This document shows positions 22,137 through 30,034 of a stretch of DNA of 64,000 bases, in pieces. Below the pieces are notes generated by a model that was not told the origin of the DNA, searched no databases, and saw nothing but the letters and a program-made list of their open reading frames with translations. Positions within the stretch are counted from its first letter, which is position 1; every line of letters starts with the position of its first letter. The DNA is taken from NCBI GenBank assembly GCA_018114805.1, contig CP073042.1, forward strand, positions 5,253,501 through 5,317,500, in the 5' to 3' direction. This DNA comes from Candidatus Streptomyces philanthi. GTDB taxonomy: Bacteria; Actinomycetota; Actinomycetes; Streptomycetales; Streptomycetaceae. Both the position numbers and the translations under genes were made by a program.

Positions 22137-22716
22137 TCTCCTCTTCCTTTCTTCAAAGGCGAATCAAGGGAAAGCGACTTGATGATTGTCCTCGCTCGGA
22201 GACGAGTTTGGCACGCGGGATGCGACCGCTGTCCCGATGTGCGGATGTTCCCGGTTTCCTCTTCTTTCCTTTCGCACACTCCCTAGCCTTGGTTGTTCGG
22301 CGAGCTGTGTACGGCGCGCTCTGTGGGCGTTCGCCCCCTATGCCTGGCCAACGCGCTTTACACGGCCACGCCCCAGAGGCAATCCATCGCACCGCCACGG
22401 GGGGCCGCGTCGCGATCCCGCGCCACGCGGGCCGCAAGCCGGGAAACGTAAGCAGCCCGCCGTCAAGCCGAGCTAAGTTGAGACGGGCCTGATGCCCTGT
22501 AGCGCCCGCTCGGGCGCCCCACCGCGCTACATGACCTCCGTCGCGCCCGCCCCCCGCGACTGAGGCCGTTTGCCCCCGCCCCTATCGCAACCTGGCGCCA
22601 TGCACCACCCCAGGCGCACACCCCCATCCGACCCACCATGCCCCAACCCCGGCCGCGCCTAGGTCACTTGGAGCGATTCTCCCCGGCCCCCGACCCACGT
22701 CGATCACAATGTGCGC
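22137..22716. other. 580-bp stretch without a gene
   Basis: Between the dead XRE regulator and the DUF5954 gene. Its first half (22137-22330) is visibly less GC-rich than the surroundings and may mark the edge of the acquired segment or a divergent promoter. Short open frames on both strands show no domain. No integrase, transposase or tRNA is seen. Confidence 0.45.
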
Positions 22717-22791
22717 ATGGTTGATGATTTTAAGCGATAGCTCGACGCCCTGCACGCAGCGCTGGTCCGCCGCGACGACCCGGTCGCCTGG

Positions 22792-23742
22792 GTGACGGAG
22801 GCCGACGCGGTGACCGCCTCGCGGCGCTACCCGAACCCGGCCCTGCGGGGGCCCGTCTTCGGGATCGCCGCGCAGGACCCCGCCCGCGGGGCGCGCTGGC
22901 GGGTGCTGTCGCCGGTCGTGGACGGTATGCCCCAGCAGGCCCGGGACGCGCTGAACTCGCACCTGTGGTTCAAGGCCAAGGACGACACCGACGACCCCGC
23001 GGTGCGGCGCGAACTGCTGGCCGCCGTGGCCGTTCTCGAACGTGAACCGGTCAACGAGATCGAGGTCCTCGGGGTGCGCTACCGCGTCGTACGGGCAGAC
23101 GAGTTCGCGCGTAGCGGGGAGGACGGGCTTGAGCCACCCCGCCCCACCGACCGGGAGCCGGCCGACCGGACCTGGGGTATGCCCAGCAAGGAGCCCTCGC
23201 CCGACGTGGACTTCGCCATCGACCCCGGCCAGGACGACGGCCTGATCGCGGGCGCCACGAAGCTGGGCATGCGCGACTTCGCCTACACCGGCTCCCGCTA
23301 CCCGGTCGCCGTACGCGCGGACTCCCAGCGGGCGGCCGCCGCCTACCCGGACATCGCGCTGCTGCCCGTCGGCTTCCGCGTGGCCGAACGCAACGAGAGC
23401 GGCTGGGAGCCGCACGGCGCCATGATGGCCACCCCGCACGAGGCCCGCGACCTGCCGCACGGCGCGATGATCGAGTTCTGGCCCGTGCTGTACGAGTTCG
23501 ACGAGCGGGAGAAGGCCGCGTACGTCGAGGCGGCCGAAAAGTTCAAGGCCGCCGGCAACGCCAACGACGTGTGCGTGGGCGACCGCCACTACCGCGTCTG
23601 CCGCATCGAGCGCCTCGTCCGCTGCGGCCCGGACGGCCCGGAGCCCCCGAGCCGCACCGACGTCGACGGATACGGCCCCATGAAGCTCCACCCGACCATG
23701 GACGAGGACGGCACCATCCACCAGGAGCACGACGACGAGTGA
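22792..23742 (+). CDS. DUF5954-type protein, likely shortened by an upstream in-frame TAG
   Basis: Protein of 316 residues from GTG 22792, with two similar halves: AVTASRRYPNPALRGPVFGI and RWRVLSPVVDGMPQQARDAL in the first, then RDFAYTGSRYPVAVRADSQR and LPVGFRVAERNESGW in the second. I recall this as a streptomycete family of unknown function (DUF5954). The same frame is open upstream from ATG 22717 (MVDDFKR), but is broken by TAG at 22738-22740 before LDALHAALVRRDDPVAWV, which looks coding. So the gene probably began at 22717 and has either lost its first 25 residues or been inactivated. Cytoplasmic, with no membrane segment. Confidence 0.75.
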   Translation: MTEADAVTASRRYPNPALRGPVFGIAAQDPARGARWRVLSPVVDGMPQQARDALNSHLWFKAKDDTDDPAVRRELLAAVAVLEREPVNEIEVLGVRYRVVRADEFARSGEDGLEPPRPTDREPADRTWGMPSKEPSPDVDFAIDPGQDDGLIAGATKLGMRDFAYTGSRYPVAVRADSQRAAAAYPDIALLPVGFRVAERNESGWEPHGAMMATPHEARDLPHGAMIEFWPVLYEFDEREKAAYVEAAEKFKAAGNANDVCVGDRHYRVCRIERLVRCGPDGPEPPSRTDVDGYGPMKLHPTMDEDGTIHQEHDDE

Positions 23743-23885
23743 GCCCCACGAGCACGGACGAGCCCCGCTCGGCCTGAGCGGCCCACGTGGCGGGGCGCGG
23801 CGTACACGGCGAAGGCCGCCACCCCGGGCTTGGGGTGACGACCTCCACGGGAACCTGCCGACCTGCGCTGACGCGCTCCGACCGC

Positions 23886-23913
23886 GCGGCGACCCGGCCC
23901 GGCCGGTCGCCGC
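23886..23913 (-). terminator. Hairpin downstream of glnA
   Basis: GCGGCGACC (23886-23894) pairs with GGTCGCCGC (23905-23913) around a 10-nt loop, starting 8 bp past the glnA stop on the minus strand. Likely glnA terminator. Confidence 0.6.
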
Positions 23914-23921
23914 GGGGCGGC

Positions 23922-25331
23922 TTACAGGTCGAAGTACAGCTCGAACTCGTGCGGGTGCGGCCGGAGCTGGATCGGGGCGATCTCCTGGGTACGCTTGTAG
24001 TCGATCCAGGTCTCGATCAGGTCGGCCGTGAAGACGCCACCCTGTTGCAGGTACTCGTTGTCGGCCTCGAGGGCGTCCAGGACGGCCGGCAGGGAGGTGG
24101 GGACCTGGGGGACGCCCGCGTGCTCCTCGGGGGCCAGCTCGTAGAGGTCTTTGTCGATCGGCTCGGCCGGCTCGATCTTGTTCTTCACGCCGTCCAGGCC
24201 CGCGAGGAGGAGCGCCGAGAACGCCAGGTACGGGTTGGACGACGGGTCCGGGGCGCGGAACTCGACGCGCTTGGCCTTCGGGGTGGAGCCCGTGATCGGT
24301 ATGCGCATGGCGGCGGAGCGGTTGCGCTGCGAGTAGACCAGGTTGACCGGGGCCTCGAAGCCGGGGACCAGGCGGTGGTAGGAGTTCACCGTCGGGTTGG
24401 TGAAGGCCAGCAGCGACGGGGCGTGCTTGAGGATGCCGCCGATGTAGTAGCGGGCGGTGTCCGAGAGGCCCGCGTAACCCTGCTCGTCGTAGAAGAGGGG
24501 CTCGCCGCCCGTCCACAGCGATTGGTGGACGTGCATGCCGGAGCCGTTGTCGCCGAAGATCGGCTTGGGCATGAAGGTCGCGGTCTTGCCGTTGCGCCAG
24601 GCGACGTTCTTCACGATGTACTTGAAGAGCATCAGGTCGTCGGCCGCGGCCAGCAGCGTGTTGAACTTGTAGTTTATCTCGGCCTGGCCGGCGGTGCCGA
24701 CCTCGTGGTGCTGGCGCTCGACCTGCAGGCCGGCCCGCTCCAGCTCGAGGGAGATCTCCGCGCGCAGGTCGGCGAAGTGGTCCACCGGCGGGGCCGGGAA
24801 GTAGCCGCCCTTGTAGCGCACCTTGTAGCCGCGGTTGTTCTCCACCGCGCCTGTGTTCCAGGCGCCGGCCTCGGAGTCGATGTGGTAGAAGGACTCGTTC
24901 GCGGTGGTGTTGAAGCGCACGTTGTCGAAGACGTAGAACTCGGCCTCGGGGCCGAAGAACGCGGTGTCCGCGATGCCGGTGGAGGCCAGGTACGCCTCGG
25001 CCTTCTTGGCGATGTTGCGCGGGTCGCGGCTGTACTGCTCGCCCGTGATCGGGTCGTGGATGAAGAAGTTGATGTTGAGCGTCTTGTCCCGGCGGAACGG
25101 GTCGACGCGCGCCGTGCTCAGGTCCGCGCGCAACGCCATGTCGGACTCGTGGATCGCCTGGAAGCCACGGATCGAGGAACCGTCGAAGGCGAGCTCTTCG
25201 GAGGGGTCGAACACCGCCGCCGGGATGGTGAAGTGCTGCATCACGCCAGGCAGGTCGCAGAAGCGGACGTCCACGAACTTGACGTCCTCATCCGCGATGA
25301 ACTTCTTGGCGTCGTCGCCGTTCTGGAACAT
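23922..25331 (-). CDS. glnA: Type I glutamine synthetase
   Basis: Condenses ammonium with glutamate using ATP; dodecameric cytoplasmic enzyme. The product of 469 residues has the normal length. Motifs: NGSGMHVHQS (ATP/active site), the FYVFDNVRFN region, the RIPITGS loop and, near the C-terminus, KDLYELAPEE containing the tyrosine that is adenylylated by GlnE. The start MFQNGDDAKKF at 25331 is chosen because AGGAGGAG precedes it; earlier in-frame starts lie inside the promoter. Upstream is a double GlnR box (25430-25467), so expression should rise under nitrogen limitation. No defects are seen. Confidence 0.98.
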   Translation of the reverse strand: MFQNGDDAKKFIADEDVKFVDVRFCDLPGVMQHFTIPAAVFDPSEELAFDGSSIRGFQAIHESDMALRADLSTARVDPFRRDKTLNINFFIHDPITGEQYSRDPRNIAKKAEAYLASTGIADTAFFGPEAEFYVFDNVRFNTTANESFYHIDSEAGAWNTGAVENNRGYKVRYKGGYFPAPPVDHFADLRAEISLELERAGLQVERQHHEVGTAGQAEINYKFNTLLAAADDLMLFKYIVKNVAWRNGKTATFMPKPIFGDNGSGMHVHQSLWTGGEPLFYDEQGYAGLSDTARYYIGGILKHAPSLLAFTNPTVNSYHRLVPGFEAPVNLVYSQRNRSAAMRIPITGSTPKAKRVEFRAPDPSSNPYLAFSALLLAGLDGVKNKIEPAEPIDKDLYELAPEEHAGVPQVPTSLPAVLDALEADNEYLQQGGVFTADLIETWIDYKRTQEIAPIQLRPHPHEFELYFDL

Positions 25332-25429
25332 CCCACTCCTCCTAGCCCGGCCGGGAGCGGTCGGGATTGCTTCGATAGCGCTCACCTGTGCGGTGGCGGT
25401 GGCGCCGGGCCCGACCATAGGTAGCCGGG

Positions 25430-25467
25430 ATTGCCCGAGCATGACCCATTTGTTTCGCTCAGGTTAA
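25430..25467 (-). promoter_or_regulatory. GlnR double box upstream of glnA
   Basis: Read on the minus strand, TTAAC (25467-25463), 6 nt, GAAAC (25456-25452), 6 nt, GTCAT (25445-25441), 6 nt, GCAAT (25434-25430). The a-b-a-b arrangement with three exact 6-nt spacers is the known GlnR operator build (gTnAC-n6-GaAAC repeated). It ends about 100 bp before the glnA start. Confidence 0.85.
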
Positions 25468-25587
25468 CCGGTACGCGGGGTCGGAAGGCGTGCCCCGGGC
25501 GCCGTCCGTGGCCGGCCACCGCCCTTCGGCTGGCCCTTCCCCGCCCCCATGTGCCGGGGCGGGGCGTCGCCGCAGTACCGTGGTGGG

Positions 25588-26055
25588 GTGGATAATAGGC
25601 AAGTAATCGGCTTGTGGCTCTCCGGGCCCCGCGCGGTGGCCGAGGAGATGGGCGTCGACTTCGGCTACCGGGGTGAACGGCTCGGCCTGCCCCGCGACGG
25701 ACGGGGCGCCGTCGCGCCGCCCGGCCGGCGCATGCTCGCCCTCCTCGTCGACTGGGGGCTGTGCCTCCTCATCGCGTACGGGCTGATCGCCGACCGCGAC
25801 GCGGTGTCGGCCGGGAACTGGGCGCTGCCCGTCTTCCTGGTGATGTCGCTACTCACCGTGGGCACGCTCGGCTGCACGCCGGGCAAGATGCTGCTGCGCA
25901 TCCGCGTCGTCGACCTGAGTGGCAACCGACTCTCGCTGCCGCGCACCCTGCTGCGCTGCGTCCTGCTCGGCCTGGTCGTCCCGGCCGTCATCTGGGACCG
26001 CGACTCCCGCGGCCTGCACGACCGGACGGCGGGCGCCGTCCAGGTCCGCCTGTAG
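25588..26055 (+). CDS. RDD-family membrane protein
   Basis: Membrane protein of 155 residues. The RDD signature arginine-aspartate pattern is seen in PPGRRMLALLVDWGLCLLIA, and a second helix (LPVFLVMSLLTVGTLG) is followed by TPGKMLLRIRVVDLSG and a third helix (LRCVLLGLVVPAVIW) and DRDSRGLHDRTAGAVQV. Three helices are typical of the family, whose role (possibly ion transport) is poorly defined. GTG 25588 is preferred over 25549 because the homologous N-terminus VDNRQVIGLWLSGPRAVAEE starts there. Divergent from glnA, as in other streptomycetes. Confidence 0.85.
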   Translation: MDNRQVIGLWLSGPRAVAEEMGVDFGYRGERLGLPRDGRGAVAPPGRRMLALLVDWGLCLLIAYGLIADRDAVSAGNWALPVFLVMSLLTVGTLGCTPGKMLLRIRVVDLSGNRLSLPRTLLRCVLLGLVVPAVIWDRDSRGLHDRTAGAVQVRL

Positions 26056-26370
26056 TTCGCGCGGCGCCGGGCCCGGCGCTCGGTGTTCGAGGCCCGGCGC
26101 GGCAGCCGTGGCCCACCACGGGTTCGCGCTGCCACCGCCGGGCTTGCCGTGCCGGCGGCTCCGGGCTGCCTGCCGCGCCCGCGCGTGCGGGCCCGCCTCC
26201 GCGTACGGCGCCGACAGGTCTAGCCCCGCGTCCGGTCCGGCTCGCTCTGCTCGCGCGGCCCCTGACGGCCCCACCGGCCCGCCGGGGGCGCGCTTCGTGT
26301 CGTACAGCGGGGATGTCACGGTGGGCGCACGAGGGCCCGCGTCCCGGCCGCCGCGCGCACGCGGCCCATG
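26056..26370. other. 315-bp spacer before the terminator
   Basis: GC-rich sequence between the RDD gene and the convergent DUF4191 gene. Frames are Pro/Arg/Ala-rich and unconvincing. Only the hairpin at 26371-26416 stands out. Confidence 0.5.
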
Positions 26371-26416
26371 CCGCGAAGGGCGGCCCGGACGGAGGTGTCC
26401 GGGCCGCCCTTCGCGG
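26371..26416. terminator. Perfect 20-bp bidirectional hairpin terminator
   Basis: CCGCGAAGGGCGGCCCGGAC (26371-26390) pairs perfectly with 26397-26416; the loop is 6 nt. It lies between the convergent RDD and DUF4191 genes, closer to the DUF4191 stop. Confidence 0.88.
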
Positions 26417-26450
26417 GAGGTCTGGGGCGCGCGGCGCCGGTGGTGGGAGA

Positions 26451-27131
26451 CTAGCGGCCCTTCGGCATGCGCAGGTTCTTCGGCATGGGGCCCTTGGGGA
26501 TCGGCATGTTGCTCATCAGGTCGCCGAGCGCCCTGAGGCGGTCGTTGACCGCGGTGACCTGCGCGCCGGGGAGCACGCGCGGCAGCTTCAGCAGCTTGGT
26601 CCGGAGCTCGCTGATCGGGACCTCGCCCTCGCCGTTACCGACCATCACGTCGTGCACAGGCACGTCGGCCACGATGCGGGCCATGCGCTTCTTCTCGGCC
26701 GCCAGCATCGACCGCAGCCGGTTCGGGTTGCCCTCGGCCACCAGCACGATGCCGGCCTTGCCGACGGCGCGGTGGATGACGTCCTGGTTGCGGTTCATGC
26801 CCACGGCCGGCGTCACCGACCAGCCACGGCCCACGTTCTCCAGTACGGCGGCCGCCGCGCCCGGCTGGCCCTCCATCTGCCCGAAGGCCGCCCGCTCCGC
26901 CCGACGGCCGAAGATGCTGGCCATCGCGAGGAAGGCCAGCAGGAAGCCCAGGATGCCCAGCAGGATCGGATGGTCGATCCACAGGCCGATTGCGAGGAAG
27001 ACACCGAACGTGATGATGCCGACAGCCGCGACGACAAGACCGACCTTCGAGTCGACCTTCTTGGTCATCTTGTAGGTCAGGGCGATCTGTTTCAGCCGCC
27101 CAGGGTTCTCGGATGTTTCCTTCCTCGCCAT
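26451..27131 (-). CDS. DUF4191 membrane protein
   Basis: Protein of 226 residues. A basic N-terminus (MARKETSENPGRLKQIALTY) leads to two adjacent membrane helices (about 31-49 and 55-72), followed by a soluble domain with VLENVGRGWSVTPAVGMNRN and VIHRAVGKAGIVLVAEGNPN and a Pro/Met-rich end. This matches the actinobacterial DUF4191 family located next to lipA; function unknown. ATG 27131 starts the conserved region. Ends in TAG. Confidence 0.88.
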   Translation of the reverse strand: MARKETSENPGRLKQIALTYKMTKKVDSKVGLVVAAVGIITFGVFLAIGLWIDHPILLGILGFLLAFLAMASIFGRRAERAAFGQMEGQPGAAAAVLENVGRGWSVTPAVGMNRNQDVIHRAVGKAGIVLVAEGNPNRLRSMLAAEKKRMARIVADVPVHDVMVGNGEGEVPISELRTKLLKLPRVLPGAQVTAVNDRLRALGDLMSNMPIPKGPMPKNLRMPKGR

Positions 27132-27141
27132 GTACCGCAGT

Positions 27142-27363
27142 TTACGTCGCCTGCGGCGTGCGGGTCGCCATGGCCTCCAGCACGTGTTCGGCCTCGTGAC
27201 GGGCCTTGGCGCGGCGCCGGTCCTCCAGGACCGCCGTCCACGCGTTGCGGCGCGCGGGTGCGTGCCCGGCACCGAGCAACAGGCCCTCGATCGCGCGCAG
27301 GACCACGGCGACGGACGGGCGCACGGAGGAACGGGCGGTGGGGCGGGCGGGCGCGGCCAGCAT
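27142..27363 (-). CDS. Small conserved hypothetical protein between lipA and DUF4191 gene
   Basis: Product of 73 residues from ATG 27363, preceded by GAGGAG. The sequence is helical and basic: SVAVVLRAIEGLLLGAGHAP then ARRNAWTAVLEDRRRAKARH. A longer upstream start adds only a low-complexity leader. I recall an equivalent small gene at this site in other streptomycetes; no function known. It ends 10 bp before the DUF4191 start, so the two are probably co-transcribed. Confidence 0.7.
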   Translation of the reverse strand: MLAAPARPTARSSVRPSVAVVLRAIEGLLLGAGHAPARRNAWTAVLEDRRRAKARHEAEHVLEAMATRTPQAT

Positions 27364-27508
27364 GTTGGCGGTCTCCTCGGGCGAATCGCGGGTACGCGTG
27401 GGTGGGCTGTGCCGGGTGTCGCTACGTCTCCATGGTCGCCCTCCGGCGTGAGCCGGGGGTGCCGGCGCGGTCAAACCTCCGTTACGCGCCGAGCCCCGGC
27501 GAACGCCG

Positions 27509-27556
27509 GCGCGGCCCGCACGCACCGCGCGGTGTCGCGGGTGGTGCGGGCCGCGC
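27509..27556 (-). terminator. Hairpin downstream of lipA
   Basis: GCGCGGCCCGCAC (27509-27521) pairs with GTGCGGGCCGCGC (27544-27556) over 13 bp; the 22-nt intervening segment can form a small inner stem. It lies 64 bp after the lipA stop on the minus strand. Confidence 0.65.
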
Positions 27557-27619
27557 GGGGCGTGCCGAAGGTGCTCACGGCCGGGAGCGAGGCGGTGCCG
27601 CCCCGCCTGACCGGTGGGG

Positions 27620-28570
27620 TCAGGCGGTCTTGGCGGTAACCGCCGCGTTCCGCCGCTCGATGGCCTGCTGGTAGAGCCGGCCCGCGCGGTAGGAGGAGCG
27701 GACCAGCGGGCCCGACATGACGCCGGCGTAGCCGATCTCCTCCGCCTCCTCCTGTAGCTCCACGAACTCCTGCGGTTTCACCCAGCGCTCCACGGGGTGG
27801 TGGCGGGGGGTGGGGCGCAGGTACTGGGTGATGGTGATCAGCTCGCAGCCCGCCTCGTGCAGGTCGTGCAGCGCCTCGCTGATCTCCGCACGCTCCTCGC
27901 CCATGCCCAGGATCAGGTTGGACTTGGTTACCAGGCCGGCCTCGCGGGCCTTGGTGATGACCTCGAGGGAGCGCTCGTAGCGGAAGCCGGGGCGGATGCG
28001 CCGGAAGATGCGGGGCACCGTCTCGACGTTGTGGGCCAGCACCTCGGGGCGGGAGGAGAAGACCTCGGCGAGCGCGGCGGGCTCGGCGTTGAAGTCCGGG
28101 ATGAGGAGTTCGACGCCGGTGTCCGGCATCGCCGCGTGGATCTGGCGCACGGTCTCCGCGTACAGCCAGGTGCCGCCGTCCTCCAGGTCGTCGCGGGCGA
28201 CGCCGGTGATGGTGGCGTAGCACAGCTCCATCTGCTGTACGGACTCCGCGACCCGGCGCGGCTCGTCGCGGTCGAGCGCCTGCGGCTTGCCGGTGTCGAT
28301 CTGGCAGAAGTCACAGCGCCGGGTGCACTGGTCGCCGCCGATCAGGAACGTCGCCTCGCGGTCCTCCCAGCACTCGAAGATGTTGGGACAGCCAGCCTCC
28401 TGGCACACCGTGTGCAGGCCCTCGGTTTTGACCAGCTTCTGCAACTGGTTGTACTCGGGACCCATCTTCGCCCGTGTCTTGATCCACTCGGGCTTGCGCT
28501 CGATGGGGGTCTGGCTGTTCCGGACCTCCAGGCGCAACATCTTGCGTCCATCGGGTGCGACTGCGGACAC
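27620..28570 (-). CDS. lipA: Lipoyl synthase
   Basis: Radical SAM enzyme of 316 residues that inserts two sulfurs into protein-bound octanoyl chains. Both iron-sulfur sites are present: the auxiliary CQEAGCPNIFEC and the radical SAM CTRRCDFC. The conserved NLILGMGE and TQYLRPTP segments and the C-terminal serine ligand in GPLVRSSYRAG are also seen. GTG 28570 (VSAVAPDGRKMLRLEV) is the chosen start; the frame extends further upstream but without family resemblance. It lies downstream of lipB on the same strand, giving a two-gene lipoylation unit that serves the E2 protein encoded at 45.5 kb. Confidence 0.97.
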   Translation of the reverse strand: MSAVAPDGRKMLRLEVRNSQTPIERKPEWIKTRAKMGPEYNQLQKLVKTEGLHTVCQEAGCPNIFECWEDREATFLIGGDQCTRRCDFCQIDTGKPQALDRDEPRRVAESVQQMELCYATITGVARDDLEDGGTWLYAETVRQIHAAMPDTGVELLIPDFNAEPAALAEVFSSRPEVLAHNVETVPRIFRRIRPGFRYERSLEVITKAREAGLVTKSNLILGMGEERAEISEALHDLHEAGCELITITQYLRPTPRHHPVERWVKPQEFVELQEEAEEIGYAGVMSGPLVRSSYRAGRLYQQAIERRNAAVTAKTA

Positions 28571-28686
28571 GTCCGGCACTCCACTTCGCTTGGCGCGGCT
28601 TTCGAATCTTCGGCGAACACCAGGGTACGCCCGTACATCGCGTGCTCTTCTGTCGAGAGCAACCCGCGAGCTGCGGGGTGCATTCC

Positions 28687-29496
28687 TCAGACAGCGCGGG
28701 GCAGTGGCACGCTCTCGGCCAGCACGTCCGCCAGGTGCCGCTCGACCAGCGGGAGCACCTCCAGGACGGTCACGTCGCGCCCCAGCTCGTGGGAGAGGGA
28801 GGTCACGCCGGCGTCGCGGATGCCGCAAGGCACGATGCGGTCGAACGACGTGTTGTCCGGGTTGCAGTTCAGCGAGAAGCCGTGCATGGTCACGCCCTTG
28901 GCGATGCGTACGCCGATGGCGGCCAGCTTGCGGTCCTCGCGGCGCTGGCCCGCGTTGGACGGGGCGTACTCCGGGCCGTTCAGCCGGGCGTCGAACTCCT
29001 CGTCGGTCAGCCGCGGGTCGAAGTCCAGGTCGAGGCCGCCGATGGCCGGGCGCTGCTCGACCGGGTCACCGAGCACCCACACGCCGCTGCGGCCCTCGAC
29101 GCGGGTGGTCTCCACGCCCAGCTCCGCGCAGGTGCGCAGCAGCGCCTCCTCCAGCCGCCGTACGTGGGCGATCACGTCCACGGGACGCGGCAGCTTCAGG
29201 ATGGGGTAGCCGACGAGCTGCCCGGGGCCGTGCCAGGTGATCTTGCCGCCGCGGTCCACGTCCACCACGGGGGTGCCGTCCAGGGGGCGTTCGTTGTCGG
29301 CCGTGCGCCGTCCCGCGGTGTAGACCTCGGGGTGCTCGAGGAGCAGGCAGGTATCCGGGATCTCGTCGGCGAAGCGTGCCGAGTGCACGCGGCGCTGCTC
29401 TTGCCAGGCCTCCTGGTACTCGACCGCGTCCGCGCCGAATCCCAGGTGGACGAAGCGCAGCTCGCTCTGATCTCCGTGTGGCTGGGGAAGCCCCAT
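28687..29496 (-). CDS. lipB: Octanoyl-ACP:protein octanoyltransferase
   Basis: Transfers octanoyl from ACP to lipoyl domains; 269 residues, slightly longer than typical because of an insert around FDARLNGPEYAPSNAGQRRE. Signatures are the LLLEHPEVYTAGRR motif, GGKITWHGPGQLVGYPIL, the lysine in RKLAAIGVRI and the catalytic cysteine in IVPCGI. ATG 29496 (MGLPQPHGDQSELRFV) is chosen, with GGAGC upstream. Followed 116 bp later by lipA. Confidence 0.95.
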   Translation of the reverse strand: MGLPQPHGDQSELRFVHLGFGADAVEYQEAWQEQRRVHSARFADEIPDTCLLLEHPEVYTAGRRTADNERPLDGTPVVDVDRGGKITWHGPGQLVGYPILKLPRPVDVIAHVRRLEEALLRTCAELGVETTRVEGRSGVWVLGDPVEQRPAIGGLDLDFDPRLTDEEFDARLNGPEYAPSNAGQRREDRKLAAIGVRIAKGVTMHGFSLNCNPDNTSFDRIVPCGIRDAGVTSLSHELGRDVTVLEVLPLVERHLADVLAESVPLPRAV

Positions 29497-30034
29497 GGCA
29501 GCTCCTTCGAACAAACTCGCAACCGTTCCGCCTCCGCCACTGTACGGCGGTGCCGGCACCTGCCCGCACGCGCCCGTCGGATGCCCCACCCGGCGCGGGC
29601 CGTGGGGCGCGCGACCCGCCCCGGCTCCCGGCCGCGCGGCGCCCGGGAGCCGACCGGCGCGCGCGATGGGGGCGGCCAGGGGAGCGCCAGGAGGCGGGCC
29701 GGAGGGCGGACGGGACCGCCCCACGCCGGCGTGGGGCGGGCGGAGTGGGAGGGGCGAGTTCGAGCCGTGGCCGGGGCGGTAGCCGGCCGGGTCTCGACCG
29801 TGCCCGGATGGGGGTGGGGGCGAGGCCGTGCCAAAGCCCGAGGTGGGCTCGTTGCCGGCCGCGGGAGGCGGGCGGGCCTGCGCCGGAGCGAACGGGCGTG
29901 AGCTGGGCGTTACGTATCTCATCGCTTCTCACACGATCGGATGAATGCGGGGCGAAGCTGGCGAGTAGCGCACTGTCAACCGCTAAATTCACGCCGTTCC
30001 ACAGAGCGATGCGATCAGGGAGACCAGCAGGCTG
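29497..30034. other. 538-bp divergent intergenic region
   Basis: Separates lipB (minus) from the regulator gene (plus). Bases 29540-29890 are GC-rich filler with no believable frame. The last 120 bp (about 29910-30030) are richer in A and T and probably hold the regulator promoter. No hairpin of note. Confidence 0.5.

Noticed and set aside
16578..22716. Mobile element boundaries around the TIR operon
   Set aside because: No integrase, transposase, tRNA or flanking direct repeat could be found, so no element is claimed.
23787..25424. Long frame antisense to glnA
   Set aside because: Shadow of a highly biased gene; product is Val/Gly/Arg-rich without motifs.
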